Shown here: in pieces, positions 35,590 to 47,160 of the stretch
Layout of the letters: each line of letters begins with the position of its first letter
Numbering within the stretch: position 1 is the stretch's first letter
From: Rhizobium vallis
GTDB lineage: Bacteria; Pseudomonadota; Alphaproteobacteria; Rhizobiales; Rhizobiaceae
Assembly: GCF_003985155.1 (NCBI RefSeq)
Contig: NZ_ML133696.1
Span: forward strand, 163,876 to 227,875
Direction: 5' to 3'
DNA length: 64,000 nucleotides
The notes under the pieces: model-generated
The model's input: only the letters and a program-made list of their open reading frames with translations
Told to the model about the DNA's origin: nothing
Database searches by the model: none
Program-made: the position numbers and the translations under genes

Positions 35590-37581
35590 ATGCGCTTTTC
35601 CAACACCTTTCTCGATGAGATCCGCGACCGCGTTCCGATTTCGAACGTGATTGCGCGTCGCGTGAGCTGGGACAAGCGCAAGACCAACGTCTCGCGCGGC
35701 GACTACTGGGCCTGCTGCCCGTTCCACGGCGAGAAATCGCCGAGCTTCCACTGCGAGGATCGGAAGGGCCGCTACCACTGTTTCGGCTGTGGCGTCACCG
35801 GCGACCATTTCCGTTTCCTGACCGAACTCGAAGGCTTAAGTTTTCCCGAGGCGGTGCAGCAGGTCGCCGACATGGCCGGCGTGCCGATGCCGCTTGCCGA
35901 TCCGGTGATGGAGAAGCGGGAGAAAGAGCGCGGCTCACTGATCGACGTCATGGAAATGGCGACGCGCTTCTTCCAGGACCAGTTGCAGACCGCCAATGGA
36001 GCGAGGGCCCGCGCCTATCTGCGCGACCGCGGGCTGACGGGACGCACCATCGAAACATTCGGTCTCGGTTATGCGCCTGACAGCCGCAATGCGCTGAAGG
36101 AATTCCTCGCCGGCAAGGGCGTCACCAAGGAGCAGATCGAGGCCTGCGGCCTGGTCGTCCATGAAAATGTGCCGGTGTCCTACGATCGCTTCCGCGACCG
36201 CATCATGTTCCCGATCCTCTCGTCCCGGGAAAAGGTGATCGCCTTCGGCGGCCGCGCCATGTCTGCGGATGCGCCGGCGAAATATCTGAATTCCAACGAG
36301 ACCGAGCTCTTCCACAAGGGCAACGTGCTTTACAATTTCGCTCGCGCGCGCCGCGCGATCCAGGGGCCGGGCCGCGATGCCCAGGACGACAATGCATCCG
36401 GCACCATCATCGCCGTCGAAGGCTATATGGACGTGATCGCGCTCTTTCAGGCCGGCGTCGAGAACGCCGTGGCGCCGCTCGGCACGGCGCTCACCGAAAA
36501 CCAGCTCGAACTGCTCTGGAAGATGGTGCCGCAGCCGGTGCTCTGTTTCGACGGCGACGGCGCTGGTATCCGCGCTGCCAATCGCGCCGCCGAACTGGCG
36601 CTGCCGCATCTGAAACCCGGCCGCTCCGTGCGTTTCGCGCTGCTGCCCGATGGCAAGGACCCTGACGATCTCGTGCGCGATGATGGGCGCGCGCCCTTCG
36701 ACAAGGTGATGAGCCAGGCAAAGCCGCTCTCCGAGATGCTCTGGAACCGGGAAATCAACACCGGCAAGTTCGATACGCCGGAAGCGCGCGCCGAGCTCGA
36801 GGCGCGGCTGAAGCAGCTCGTCGCCGTCATCGCCGACGAGAATGTGCGCCGCCATTACCAGCAGGACATTCGCGACCGGCTGAACGCCTTCTTCCAGCCG
36901 CAGTTCCAGAACCGTGGCAATGGCGATCGGCGCGGCTTCAACGGCCGCGCAGGCCGCGGCAATGCCGGCAAGGAAGGGCCGAAAAGCCCGAATGTCATTT
37001 CCGACCGCCTCGCGCGCTCCGGCCTGGTGCGCGGCCATCAGGACAATACGGCGCTGCGCGAAAGCGTGCTGGCGCTGACCGTCGTCAACCATCCCTCGCT
37101 GATGATCGACGATTACGACGAAATCGCCGCGATCGAATATGACAGCAAAGCGCTGCAGCGGCTCTGGTCGGCAATGCTGGGCGCCGCGGCTGCGGTCGCC
37201 GGCCCGCATCTGACGCGAGAATATCTGACCGAGCGGCTGGAATTCGAGGGCTTCGGCCCGCTTATCCAGAGCCTCGACCAGCAGGTGCGCAATGCCCGGC
37301 TGTGGACGGCGACCGAGGAAGCGGCAATGGAGGATGCGCGCGAGGGTTATCGCCAGGCGCTTGCCTTCCACAAACGGGCCAAGGCGCTGCGCCGCCAGAA
37401 GATCGAACTCGAGCGTGAGATCGCGCTGGCGACCGAAGCTGGCGACGGCGAGGCGATCGTTCAGCTGATACGGGCACAGCAGGAAGTGCATTTCGAAGGG
37501 GTGCGCCTTGAGAACCAGGAGGCGATCATCGATGGCTTCGGCGTGCTTTCCGGCCGCGTCAAAGGAGCGGCGAACCACTGA
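35590..37581 (+). CDS. dnaG: DNA primase
   Basis: This 663-aa DnaG synthesises RNA primers at the replication fork. The N-terminal CHC2 zinc ribbon is CPFHGEKSPSF followed by YHCFGC. The TOPRIM catalytic region contains IAVEGYMDVIALFQAG and CFDGDGAGIRAANRAAE, and the C-terminal helicase-binding domain is about residues 480-663. A Gly/Arg-rich linker (NRGNGDRRGFNGRAGRGN) separates core and C-terminal domain. The stop overlaps the recQ start by one base (TGATG), and rpoD follows 6 kb downstream, an expanded form of the dnaG-rpoD macromolecular synthesis region. Confidence 0.97.
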   Translation: MRFSNTFLDEIRDRVPISNVIARRVSWDKRKTNVSRGDYWACCPFHGEKSPSFHCEDRKGRYHCFGCGVTGDHFRFLTELEGLSFPEAVQQVADMAGVPMPLADPVMEKREKERGSLIDVMEMATRFFQDQLQTANGARARAYLRDRGLTGRTIETFGLGYAPDSRNALKEFLAGKGVTKEQIEACGLVVHENVPVSYDRFRDRIMFPILSSREKVIAFGGRAMSADAPAKYLNSNETELFHKGNVLYNFARARRAIQGPGRDAQDDNASGTIIAVEGYMDVIALFQAGVENAVAPLGTALTENQLELLWKMVPQPVLCFDGDGAGIRAANRAAELALPHLKPGRSVRFALLPDGKDPDDLVRDDGRAPFDKVMSQAKPLSEMLWNREINTGKFDTPEARAELEARLKQLVAVIADENVRRHYQQDIRDRLNAFFQPQFQNRGNGDRRGFNGRAGRGNAGKEGPKSPNVISDRLARSGLVRGHQDNTALRESVLALTVVNHPSLMIDDYDEIAAIEYDSKALQRLWSAMLGAAAAVAGPHLTREYLTERLEFEGFGPLIQSLDQQVRNARLWTATEEAAMEDAREGYRQALAFHKRAKALRRQKIELEREIALATEAGDGEAIVQLIRAQQEVHFEGVRLENQEAIIDGFGVLSGRVKGAANH

Positions 37582-39446
37582 TGCCGCTCAGCGAACGCAA
37601 TGAACCGGGCTTCTCCGCTTCCGGCGCGCTGTTTTCCGACGGTCGCGCGCCACTTGATGTGCTGAAGCAGGTCTACGGCTATTCCTCGTTCCGCGGCAAG
37701 CAGCAGCAGGTCGTCGAACATTTGGTTTCCGGCGGCGACGCGGTGGTGCTCTTTCCCACAGGGGCGGGCAAATCGCTCTGCTTCCAGATCCCCGCACTCT
37801 GCCGAGACGGCGTCGGCATCGTCGTTTCGCCGCTGATTGCGCTGATGCGCGATCAGGTGGAGGCGATGAAGCAGCTCGGTATCCGCGCCGCAGCGCTCAA
37901 TTCGTCGCTGTCGCGCGAGGAATTCGTCGAGGTCCGCCGGGCGCTTTCGGCAGGGCGTCTCGACCTTCTCTACGTGACGCCCGAGCGCATCCTGACCGAC
38001 GGGTTCCGCGAACTGATCGCCAATGAGAAGATCGCGCTGTTTGCCATCGACGAGGCCCATTGCGTCTCGCAATGGGGCCATGATTTCCGGCCGGAATATC
38101 GCGAACTCGGCCGGCTCGGCGAGCAATATCCCGGCGTGCCCCGTGTGGCACTGACGGCAACAGCCGATCCGCACACGCGCGACGACATTATCGAGCGGCT
38201 GGGGCTCGGCAATGCCGAGATCTTCACCACCAGCTTCGACCGGCCGAACATCGCCTATGAGATCGTCGAGCGCGATCAGCCGCGCCAGCAGCTGCTGCGG
38301 TTCCTCTCCGGCCACAAGGGCGACAGCGGCATCGTCTATTGCCTGTCGCGCGCTAAGGTCGAGGATACCGCCGAGTGGCTGAACGGGCAGGGCATCCGCG
38401 CGCTCGCCTATCACGCCGGCATGGACAGGGCGGTTCGCGACGCCAATCAGGACGCCTTCCTGAAAGAAGAAAACCTCTGCCTGGTCGCCACTGTCGCCTT
38501 CGGCATGGGCATCGACAAGCCGAACGTGCGTTATGTCGCCCATCTCGACCTGCCGGGCTCGGTGGAAGCCTATTATCAGGAAACCGGGCGCGCCGGACGC
38601 GACGGCCTGCCGTCCGAGGTCTGGATGGCCTATGGCATGGCCGACGTCATCCAGCGCGGCCGGATGATCGACGAGGGCAGTGCCGCCGTCGAGATCAAGC
38701 GGGTCGAACGCGCCAAGCTCAACGCATTGCTGGCGATCTGTGAAACTGCCTCCTGCCGTCGCCAGGCGATCCTTGCCCATTTCGGCGAGGCGCATGCCGG
38801 CCAATGCGGCAATTGCGACACCTGCCTGAAACCGGTCGAGACCTGGGAGGGCACCGAGGCGGCGATCAAGGCGCTCGCCGCCGTCTATCGCACCGGTGAG
38901 CGGTTCGGTGCTGGCCACGTCGTCGATGTGCTCCTCGGCAACGTCAACGAGAAGACAGAGCGTTTCGGCCACACTGAGATGCCCGTGTTCGGCGCCGGCA
39001 AGGACATTCCGGCGCGCACATGGCAATCGGTCTATCGCCAGCTGCTCGCCATGGGGCTGATCCGCGTCGATCACGAAGCCTTCGGCGCGCTGAAGCTGGA
39101 GCCGGAGGCGCGCGCCGTTTTCAAACATGAGCGCCAGGTGTTCTTCCGCAAGGACCGCCCGGCCTCGGAACGGCGCACGAAGAAGGCTGAGCGCAGCGAG
39201 CGCAAATCGGGCCTGTCCGGCGCCGACGGCACTCTCTTCGAGGCGCTCAGGGCCGAGCGCATGGCGATCGCCAAATCCCTCGGTGTGCCGCCCTATGTCG
39301 TCTTCCCCGATACGACGCTGATTGCTTTCGCCACCGAGCGGCCGCGCAGCCGTAAGGAGTTGCTCGGCATATCAGGTGTCGGGCAGTCGAAGCTCGAGCG
39401 CTATGGCGACGCGTTCCTGGACATCATCCTCGCGCACGACCCGTAG
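37581..39446 (+). CDS. recQ: ATP-dependent DNA helicase RecQ
   Basis: This 621-aa 3'-5' helicase handles stalled forks and recombination. Motif I is FPTGAGKSLCFQIPAL, motif II is AIDEAHCVSQWGHDFRPEY, and motif VI is YYQETGRAGRDG. The RQC zinc-binding cysteines (CRRQAILAHFGE ... CGNCDTC) and a C-terminal HRDC domain (from about LFEALRAERMAIAKSL) are present. Translation is coupled to dnaG by a one-base stop/start overlap, suggesting co-expression of primase and helicase in this lineage. Confidence 0.97.
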   Translation: MPLSERNEPGFSASGALFSDGRAPLDVLKQVYGYSSFRGKQQQVVEHLVSGGDAVVLFPTGAGKSLCFQIPALCRDGVGIVVSPLIALMRDQVEAMKQLGIRAAALNSSLSREEFVEVRRALSAGRLDLLYVTPERILTDGFRELIANEKIALFAIDEAHCVSQWGHDFRPEYRELGRLGEQYPGVPRVALTATADPHTRDDIIERLGLGNAEIFTTSFDRPNIAYEIVERDQPRQQLLRFLSGHKGDSGIVYCLSRAKVEDTAEWLNGQGIRALAYHAGMDRAVRDANQDAFLKEENLCLVATVAFGMGIDKPNVRYVAHLDLPGSVEAYYQETGRAGRDGLPSEVWMAYGMADVIQRGRMIDEGSAAVEIKRVERAKLNALLAICETASCRRQAILAHFGEAHAGQCGNCDTCLKPVETWEGTEAAIKALAAVYRTGERFGAGHVVDVLLGNVNEKTERFGHTEMPVFGAGKDIPARTWQSVYRQLLAMGLIRVDHEAFGALKLEPEARAVFKHERQVFFRKDRPASERRTKKAERSERKSGLSGADGTLFEALRAERMAIAKSLGVPPYVVFPDTTLIAFATERPRSRKELLGISGVGQSKLERYGDAFLDIILAHDP

Positions 39447-39487
39447 CCCGCAGGGATTGGCGATGGTCCCGATCCCGGAGCACTTGG

Positions 39488-39910
39488 TCAGGCGAGGTCT
39501 GTGTGGAGGAAATCGTTGCCTTTGTAGAGAAGGCGCGTTTTCAGCGCTTTGGCGCAAGCATAGGCAAAGCAATCGCCGAAATTCAGGTCTGCCCGATGAC
39601 CAATGACTTTTCCATAGCTCATGCTTGCAGACAGTGCATCTTCGCCGATCTCATGCGAGATCGAAATCTCTTCGAGATTGAGATCTTCGGCGAATGCATC
39701 GACCGCCTCGGCTGATGCCCTCAGAAGTTCGGGTGTCGTTTTCCTGCCTGTCGGCGTCTTCTGCCGCGCGAGCGCCTGGATAGCCTCGAAGCGGACAAGG
39801 GGCGAGATGTGCATAATGGGATCGTCCGATGCCGCCAGAGTCTTCTCAAGTTCTTCATGGCCGGGCTCTCGCGCAAGAATGGCGACGATCGCTGATGCGT
39901 CGATAAACAT
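39488..39910 (-). CDS. vapC: PIN-domain ribonuclease toxin VapC
   Basis: This 140-aa PIN nuclease has acidic active-site residues in MFIDASAIVAIL (Asp4), in the VRFEAIQAL helix (Glu), and in LNFGDCFAYACAKAL (Asp). VapC toxins cleave tRNA or rRNA and are held in check by VapB. The ATG at 39910 overlaps the vapB stop by one base (TGATG), the standard coupling; the GTG at 39922 is rejected. It is convergent with recQ. Confidence 0.92.
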   Translation of the reverse strand: MFIDASAIVAILAREPGHEELEKTLAASDDPIMHISPLVRFEAIQALARQKTPTGRKTTPELLRASAEAVDAFAEDLNLEEISISHEIGEDALSASMSYGKVIGHRADLNFGDCFAYACAKALKTRLLYKGNDFLHTDLA

Positions 39911-40152
39911 CAGGTATCCCACATTTCGTCGCTGAATTTTTTCATGTCGAATGACGGGTCGTTTGCTCCCATCGCATCCGCCAGCGTTTTTGCGCGCGCG
40001 AGGCGTTCATGCAGCGGCCGGCTTTGCCGCGCGCGCGTAAGCTCATGATGGAGCGCCGTTCGCACGGCATCGGTTTTTGTCGCAGCCTTGGTCAGGCGCT
40101 GCAGCTCACTCGCAAGCTCGTCTACTTCAGGGTCTCTGATATAAAGCGCCAT
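39910..40152 (-). CDS. vapB: VapB-type antitoxin
   Basis: This 80-aa antitoxin has an N-terminal ribbon-helix-helix-like DNA-binding part (ALYIRDPEVDELASELQRLTKAATKTDAVRTAL) and a C-terminal tail (MKKFSDEMWDT) expected to block the VapC active site. It is the first gene of the vapBC operon, with AAGGAATATCACC before the ATG. A dyad at 40156-40182 overlaps the promoter and is the probable autoregulatory operator. Confidence 0.9.
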   Translation of the reverse strand: MALYIRDPEVDELASELQRLTKAATKTDAVRTALHHELTRARQSRPLHERLARAKTLADAMGANDPSFDMKKFSDEMWDT

Positions 40153-40155
40153 GGT

Positions 40156-40182
40156 GATATTCCTTCTGTATATACAGATATC
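40156..40182. promoter_or_regulatory. VapB operator candidate
   Basis: CTGTATATACAG (40166-40177) is a perfect 12-bp palindrome flanked by GATAT (40156-40160) and ATATC (40178-40182), just upstream of vapB. Type II antitoxins autoregulate through such dyads. Confidence 0.6.
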
Positions 40183-40324
40183 ATTTTTGAATATTCATTT
40201 CAATTTCTCTCGCTGCGGACCTTTCCTTGTGAAAATATTTCGTACCAGATTGGCGACATCTGCACTTGCTTTGTGCTAATTGCAGCGCCCATCGGAGCAC
40301 GTTTTGGGGATAAGGGCGTTTACA

Positions 40325-41512
40325 ATGACAAAAGCATTTCTTTCCCACCTGCAGTCTGAGCTTGCCTCTCTTAGGGATGCCGGCCTTTACAAATCCGAGC
40401 GGGTCATCACCTCGAAGCAGGCCGGCGAAATCGCCGTTGTTTCCGGCGAGCGGGTGCTGAATTTCTGCGCCAACAACTATCTCGGCCTTGCCGACAACGA
40501 GGAACTGGCCGAGGCCGGCAAGAACGCGCTCGACCGCTACGGCTACGGCATGGCTTCGGTGCGCTTCATCTGCGGCACGCAGGAGGAGCACAAGCAGCTC
40601 GAAGCGCGGATCTCCTCCTTCCTCGGCATGGAAGATACGATCCTCTATTCCTCCTGCTTCGATGCCAATGGCGGCCTCTTCGAAACGCTGCTGTCGGAAG
40701 AGGACGCGATCATCTCGGATGCGCTGAATCACGCCTCGATCATCGACGGCGTCCGGCTTTCGAAGGCCAAGCGTTTCCGCTACGCCAACAATGACATGGC
40801 GGCACTCGAAGAAGAGCTGAAAAAGGCCGAGGGCAGCCGCTTCAAGCTGATCGCCACCGATGGCGTCTTCTCGATGGACGGCATCATCGCCAATCTCGGC
40901 GGCGTCTGCGATCTCGCCGAAAAATATGGCGCGATGGTCATGGTCGACGACAGCCATGCGGTGGGTTTCGTCGGCAAGAACGGCCGCGGCTCGCCGGAAC
41001 ATTGCGGCGTCGAGGGCCGGATCGACATCATCACCGGCACGCTGGGGAAGGCGCTCGGTGGTGCTTCCGGCGGTTATACCTCGGCCAAATCAGAGACCGT
41101 CGAATGGCTGCGGCAGCGCTCGCGGCCCTATCTGTTTTCGAACACGCTGGCGCCTGTGATTGCTGCCGCCTCGCTTAAAGTGTTCGACCTCATCGAAAAC
41201 GGTGATGCTTTGCGGCAGCGTCTTTCCGACAATGCCGATCTCTTCCGCGCCGAGATGACCAAGCTCGGCTTCACGCTTGCCGGCGAGGGCCATCCGATCA
41301 TTCCCGTCATGCTTGGCGACGCCAAGCTGGCGCAAGACATGGCGAGCCTGATGCTCAAGAAGGGGATCTACGTGATCGGCTTCTCCTTCCCCGTCGTGCC
41401 GAAGGGCCAGGCCCGCATCCGCACACAGATGTCGGCGGCGCATTCGCGGGCTGATGTGGAGCGGGCAATCGCCGCCTTTGCGGAAGCCGGGCGGGAATTG
41501 GGTGTGATTTGA
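40325..41512 (+). CDS. kbl: Glycine C-acetyltransferase (2-amino-3-ketobutyrate CoA ligase)
   Basis: This 395-aa PLP enzyme of the alpha-oxoamine synthase family splits 2-amino-3-oxobutyrate with CoA into glycine and acetyl-CoA. It has SSCFDANGGLFETLL, MVDDSHAVGFVGKNGRG, and the PLP lysine in ITGTLGKALGGASGGY. It is followed by tdh, and together they form the threonine-to-glycine pathway. The ATG at 40325 fits the family; the upstream in-frame ATG at 40280 adds unrelated sequence. A RIME-type element lies between kbl and tdh. Confidence 0.97.
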   Translation: MTKAFLSHLQSELASLRDAGLYKSERVITSKQAGEIAVVSGERVLNFCANNYLGLADNEELAEAGKNALDRYGYGMASVRFICGTQEEHKQLEARISSFLGMEDTILYSSCFDANGGLFETLLSEEDAIISDALNHASIIDGVRLSKAKRFRYANNDMAALEEELKKAEGSRFKLIATDGVFSMDGIIANLGGVCDLAEKYGAMVMVDDSHAVGFVGKNGRGSPEHCGVEGRIDIITGTLGKALGGASGGYTSAKSETVEWLRQRSRPYLFSNTLAPVIAAASLKVFDLIENGDALRQRLSDNADLFRAEMTKLGFTLAGEGHPIIPVMLGDAKLAQDMASLMLKKGIYVIGFSFPVVPKGQARIRTQMSAAHSRADVERAIAAFAEAGRELGVI

Positions 41513-41533
41513 GAATGGGCGTCGGCGCATTTC

Positions 41534-41697
41534 CTCTTCTCCCCAGCGGGGAGAAGATGTCCGACAGGACAGATTAGGGGGCGAGCGAAGCGAGGTTTCG
41601 AGCGACGAGCGAGGAACACATTCGGGTTTAGATGGCGTGCCGCGCGGCCCCCTCATCCGCCCTACGGGCACATTCTCCCCGGTGGGGAGAAGAGGGA
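41534..41697. repeat. RIME-type Rhizobium intergenic mosaic palindrome
   Basis: Two arms face each other. CTTCTCCCCAGCGGGGAGAAG at the left and the CATTCTCCCCGGTGGGGAGAAG-type arm at the right share ATTAGGGGG / CCCCCTCAT sequences and bracket a CGAGCGAAGCGAGG-rich centre. This matches the well-known family of Rhizobium-specific intergenic mosaic elements, which fold into large hairpins in RNA. It sits in the kbl-tdh intergenic space. Confidence 0.8.
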
Positions 41698-41736
41698 GTC
41701 GCAAAGTCGGCACGAGAACAAGGGCGGATATTGTCG

Positions 41737-42774
<1,038 letters not shown>

Positions 42775-42783
42775 GGGGACGAC

Positions 42784-43131
42784 ATGCTCTATGAAGGAAG
42801 CTGCCACTGCGGCAACGTGGCTTTCGAGGTCGAGGGCGAATTCACCGAGGCGCTCGACTGCAACTGTTCGCTCTGCCGCCGGCGGGGCGGGCTTCTCGCC
42901 TTCGCGCCGCGCGAGAAGCTGGTCGTGAAAACGCCGGAAGAGAATATCTCGACCTATACTTTCAACAGACATGTCATCCGGCATCATTTCTGCGCCAATT
43001 GCGGCATCGCGCCGTTCGGCGAGGGCGTTGCCCCGAACGGCGCGGCGATGGCTGCGATCAATCTGCGCTGCATTCCCGCGATCGATCTCGGCGCGCTGAC
43101 GGTGAAGTCCTATGACGGCGCGGCGCTTTAG
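42784..43131 (+). CDS. GFA family protein (glutathione-dependent formaldehyde-activating enzyme-like)
   Basis: This 115-aa Gfa/CENP-V-like zinc protein has Cys pairs CHCGN, CNCSLCRRRG and FCANCGIAPFG, which bind zinc in the family. It starts ten bases after tdh, with AGGGGAC before the ATG, so it is in the same operon. The family includes glutathione-dependent formaldehyde-activating enzyme, but most members, including this one, have no tested activity. Confidence 0.88.
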   Translation: MLYEGSCHCGNVAFEVEGEFTEALDCNCSLCRRRGGLLAFAPREKLVVKTPEENISTYTFNRHVIRHHFCANCGIAPFGEGVAPNGAAMAAINLRCIPAIDLGALTVKSYDGAAL

Positions 43132-43598
43132 CCAATATTCGCCGGAGAGAGGCGAATAAACGGCCGGCACAACTGCAAAACGGCCGAAACAACTGGGACG
43201 GCGGCCAAAATCCTGGCTGCCCTTGTCTTTTGTTCGCCGCATCTTAAATAAGGTTCGCAATCGCAGCCGCGGTTCAAAGCCTGTGGATAAGGCTTTTTCC
43301 GATTTTTCGTGAGCTTTTTTTCTGGAAAAGCTTGACGAGAAGAAAAAATGCGGGAATCACCGTTCGACTTGTTGAGATGGTGAACTGGGTCAAGGCGGAT
43401 CGCGCAACCATGGCCGGAAGTCCTAAAGCAAGAAAGCTTTGCTGTCCGGTGCCGGCTATCGTGGTTAATCAGGCTTTAAATGTCATCCCGTTAGGTGGGC
43501 AAAGGTGATTCTGGGGCGGCGCGGGCGATGCGTCAGGCCCCTGAGACGGCCCATTCACCGTAGCGAGATTGGATAGCGTCAGGAAGGCGACGATATAA
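43132..43598. other. rpoD upstream region without a gene
   Basis: No coding sequence is supported. It begins with two similar units of CGGCCG followed by ACAACTG (about 43161-43200). CTTGAC at 43331-43336 is a -35 candidate with only a poor -10 after 17 bases. The stretch near 43300-43350 is T/A-rich. A long leader for rpoD is plausible. Confidence 0.45.
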
Positions 43599-45656
<2,058 letters not shown>

Positions 45657-45682
45657 GGCGCGACAAGATCTCTACGATTGCG

Positions 45683-45709
45683 AAAGCCGGGTTGATGCCC
45701 GGCTTTTTG
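45683..45709 (+). terminator. Intrinsic terminator of rpoD
   Basis: A perfect 9-bp stem AAAGCCGGG/CCCGGCTTT with a six-base loop is followed by TTGCTTTTTG, 27 bases after the rpoD stop. Confidence 0.9.
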
Positions 45710-45920
45710 CTTTTTGTCTTTGTTTCAGGTGCAAGCCGTTATTTCCAACTGCCGCACACTTTTGGGCGACACGCCTAATACCAAATGATCCCGGCGGCTT
45801 TCTTGTCGCTCAGTGGTGACAAGATTATAGTCCGGCCACGGGGGAAGAAATCGATCGCGATGCGCGAGCGAGGACCGACGCATCCCCGTGTCGGGTGAAT
45901 CCTCCGTTGGGAGGTGCGAA

Positions 45921-46214
45921 ATGACCACTTACATTGTGTTGATCAACTGGACGGACCAAGGTGTGCGCAACGTTCGCGACTCGTCAAAACGGCTGGATGC
46001 GGCGAAGAAACTGCTCGGCGACATGGGCGGCTCCTTCAACCAGTTCTTTCTGACGATGGGCGGCTACGACATGGTGGCTGTCTGCGAAGCGCCTGACGAT
46101 GCCGTCATGGCGCGGTTTGGCCTCTCGCTGGCGATGGGCGGCAATGTCCGCACCCAGACACTGAAGGCATTCCCGGAGGCCGCCTATCGAGAGATCATCG
46201 GCTCGCTTGGTTGA
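45921..46214 (+). CDS. GYD domain-containing protein
   Basis: This 97-aa protein matches the GYD family, named for its GGYDMV motif (present as MGGYDMVAVCEAPDD). It has a predicted ferredoxin-like alpha+beta fold. No function is known for the family. The ATG at 45921 is preceded by GGGAGG, and an in-frame upstream start at 45888 is less likely. It is followed by the DUF930 genes, with no firm operon evidence. Confidence 0.88.
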   Translation: MTTYIVLINWTDQGVRNVRDSSKRLDAAKKLLGDMGGSFNQFFLTMGGYDMVAVCEAPDDAVMARFGLSLAMGGNVRTQTLKAFPEAAYREIIGSLG

Positions 46215-46392
46215 TCGCGACGTTGATCGCGACGAGGGACCGCTATCGGCGATCATAAACGTTGCGCAACTCGCGTCAGACTGGCACTGTCGCCCTGTCC
46301 TTAATTCCTTGTGGCGCATCGGCAGGCTCTTGATGAAAGCGTTCCTGGGTTTCATGGCCGCCTTCGATTGCCCCGCAGCTGTTTCCTGAGCG

Positions 46393-47130
46393 ATGGAACT
46401 GGCGTGGGAAAATCGCGATGAAGGCATCGAGCGGGGCGCTTTCGCCTCGTTCGCGCTGCATGCCGTCATGCTTGCGCTGCTGCTCCTGCTGCTTCCGAGA
46501 CCTGAGCCGCCGGCACCGCTGCCGGACGACGGCATTACGGTCGATATCGTTCCCGACGTGGCCAAACCTTCGGCAATGGCGCAGCCGGTTGCAACGCCTG
46601 CGCGCATTGCGACAAAGCCGGATGTGAGTGTACCCGCCCGAGAGATCGCTCCGCCGCAAGAGAAGGCGCCGGTGGTCGTGACGTCGCCCGAAGTGGCTTC
46701 CGTCCCTCCGGTTCTGCCGAAGAATGATGCATTCGTTGAGGCGGGCCAGCTGTTTTCGGAGACGGTGTTATCAGATCCGCGCAGCCGGCGCGCCCGCGAG
46801 GCGCTGCGGCAGCTCTCCGGCGGCGAGCGCAATCTGCAGCTCTGCGATCTCGAGGCGCTGGAGCAGGTGCGCCGCGCACGCCCGGCCATGGTGCCCGATA
46901 TGGTCGCCCCCTATGCGATGGCTGCGGAGAAGGTGAGCGGCAGCAGCGTGGAAGTGAAGGGAGGCGCCTTCCGCAGCAAGCGGAAATGGTACAACATCCA
47001 GTTCAAATGCGAGCTCGATACCGGTTCGGGCAAGGTCACATCCTTCGCCTTTCTCGTCGGCAGTGCCATTCCGGAAAGTGAATGGCAGGAGCACAATCTG
47101 GTGGCCGACGACGGGCCTGCCGATCAATGA
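46393..47130 (+). CDS. DUF930 domain-containing TonB-like protein (first of pair)
   Basis: This 245-aa protein has the TonB-like layout: a short cytoplasmic start, one transmembrane helix (FALHAVMLALLLLLLP), a proline-rich spacer, and a C-terminal DUF930 module (about residues 140-238). The module contains LQLCDLEALEQ, KRKWYNIQFKCELD and GSAIPESEW. It probably spans the inner membrane with the module in the periplasm. It is followed after 30 bp by a longer paralogue with the same architecture. No role is known for DUF930; envelope function is inferred. The start ATG at 46393 fits the helix position. Confidence 0.8.
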   Translation: MELAWENRDEGIERGAFASFALHAVMLALLLLLLPRPEPPAPLPDDGITVDIVPDVAKPSAMAQPVATPARIATKPDVSVPAREIAPPQEKAPVVVTSPEVASVPPVLPKNDAFVEAGQLFSETVLSDPRSRRAREALRQLSGGERNLQLCDLEALEQVRRARPAMVPDMVAPYAMAAEKVSGSSVEVKGGAFRSKRKWYNIQFKCELDTGSGKVTSFAFLVGSAIPESEWQEHNLVADDGPADQ

Positions 47131-47160
47131 GCCAAACCGCGATCACGAGGTTTTTTCTAT

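Noticed and set aside
37461..39128. Minus-strand open frame opposite recQ
   Set aside because: It overlaps the conserved recQ frame throughout, and its protein has no family features.
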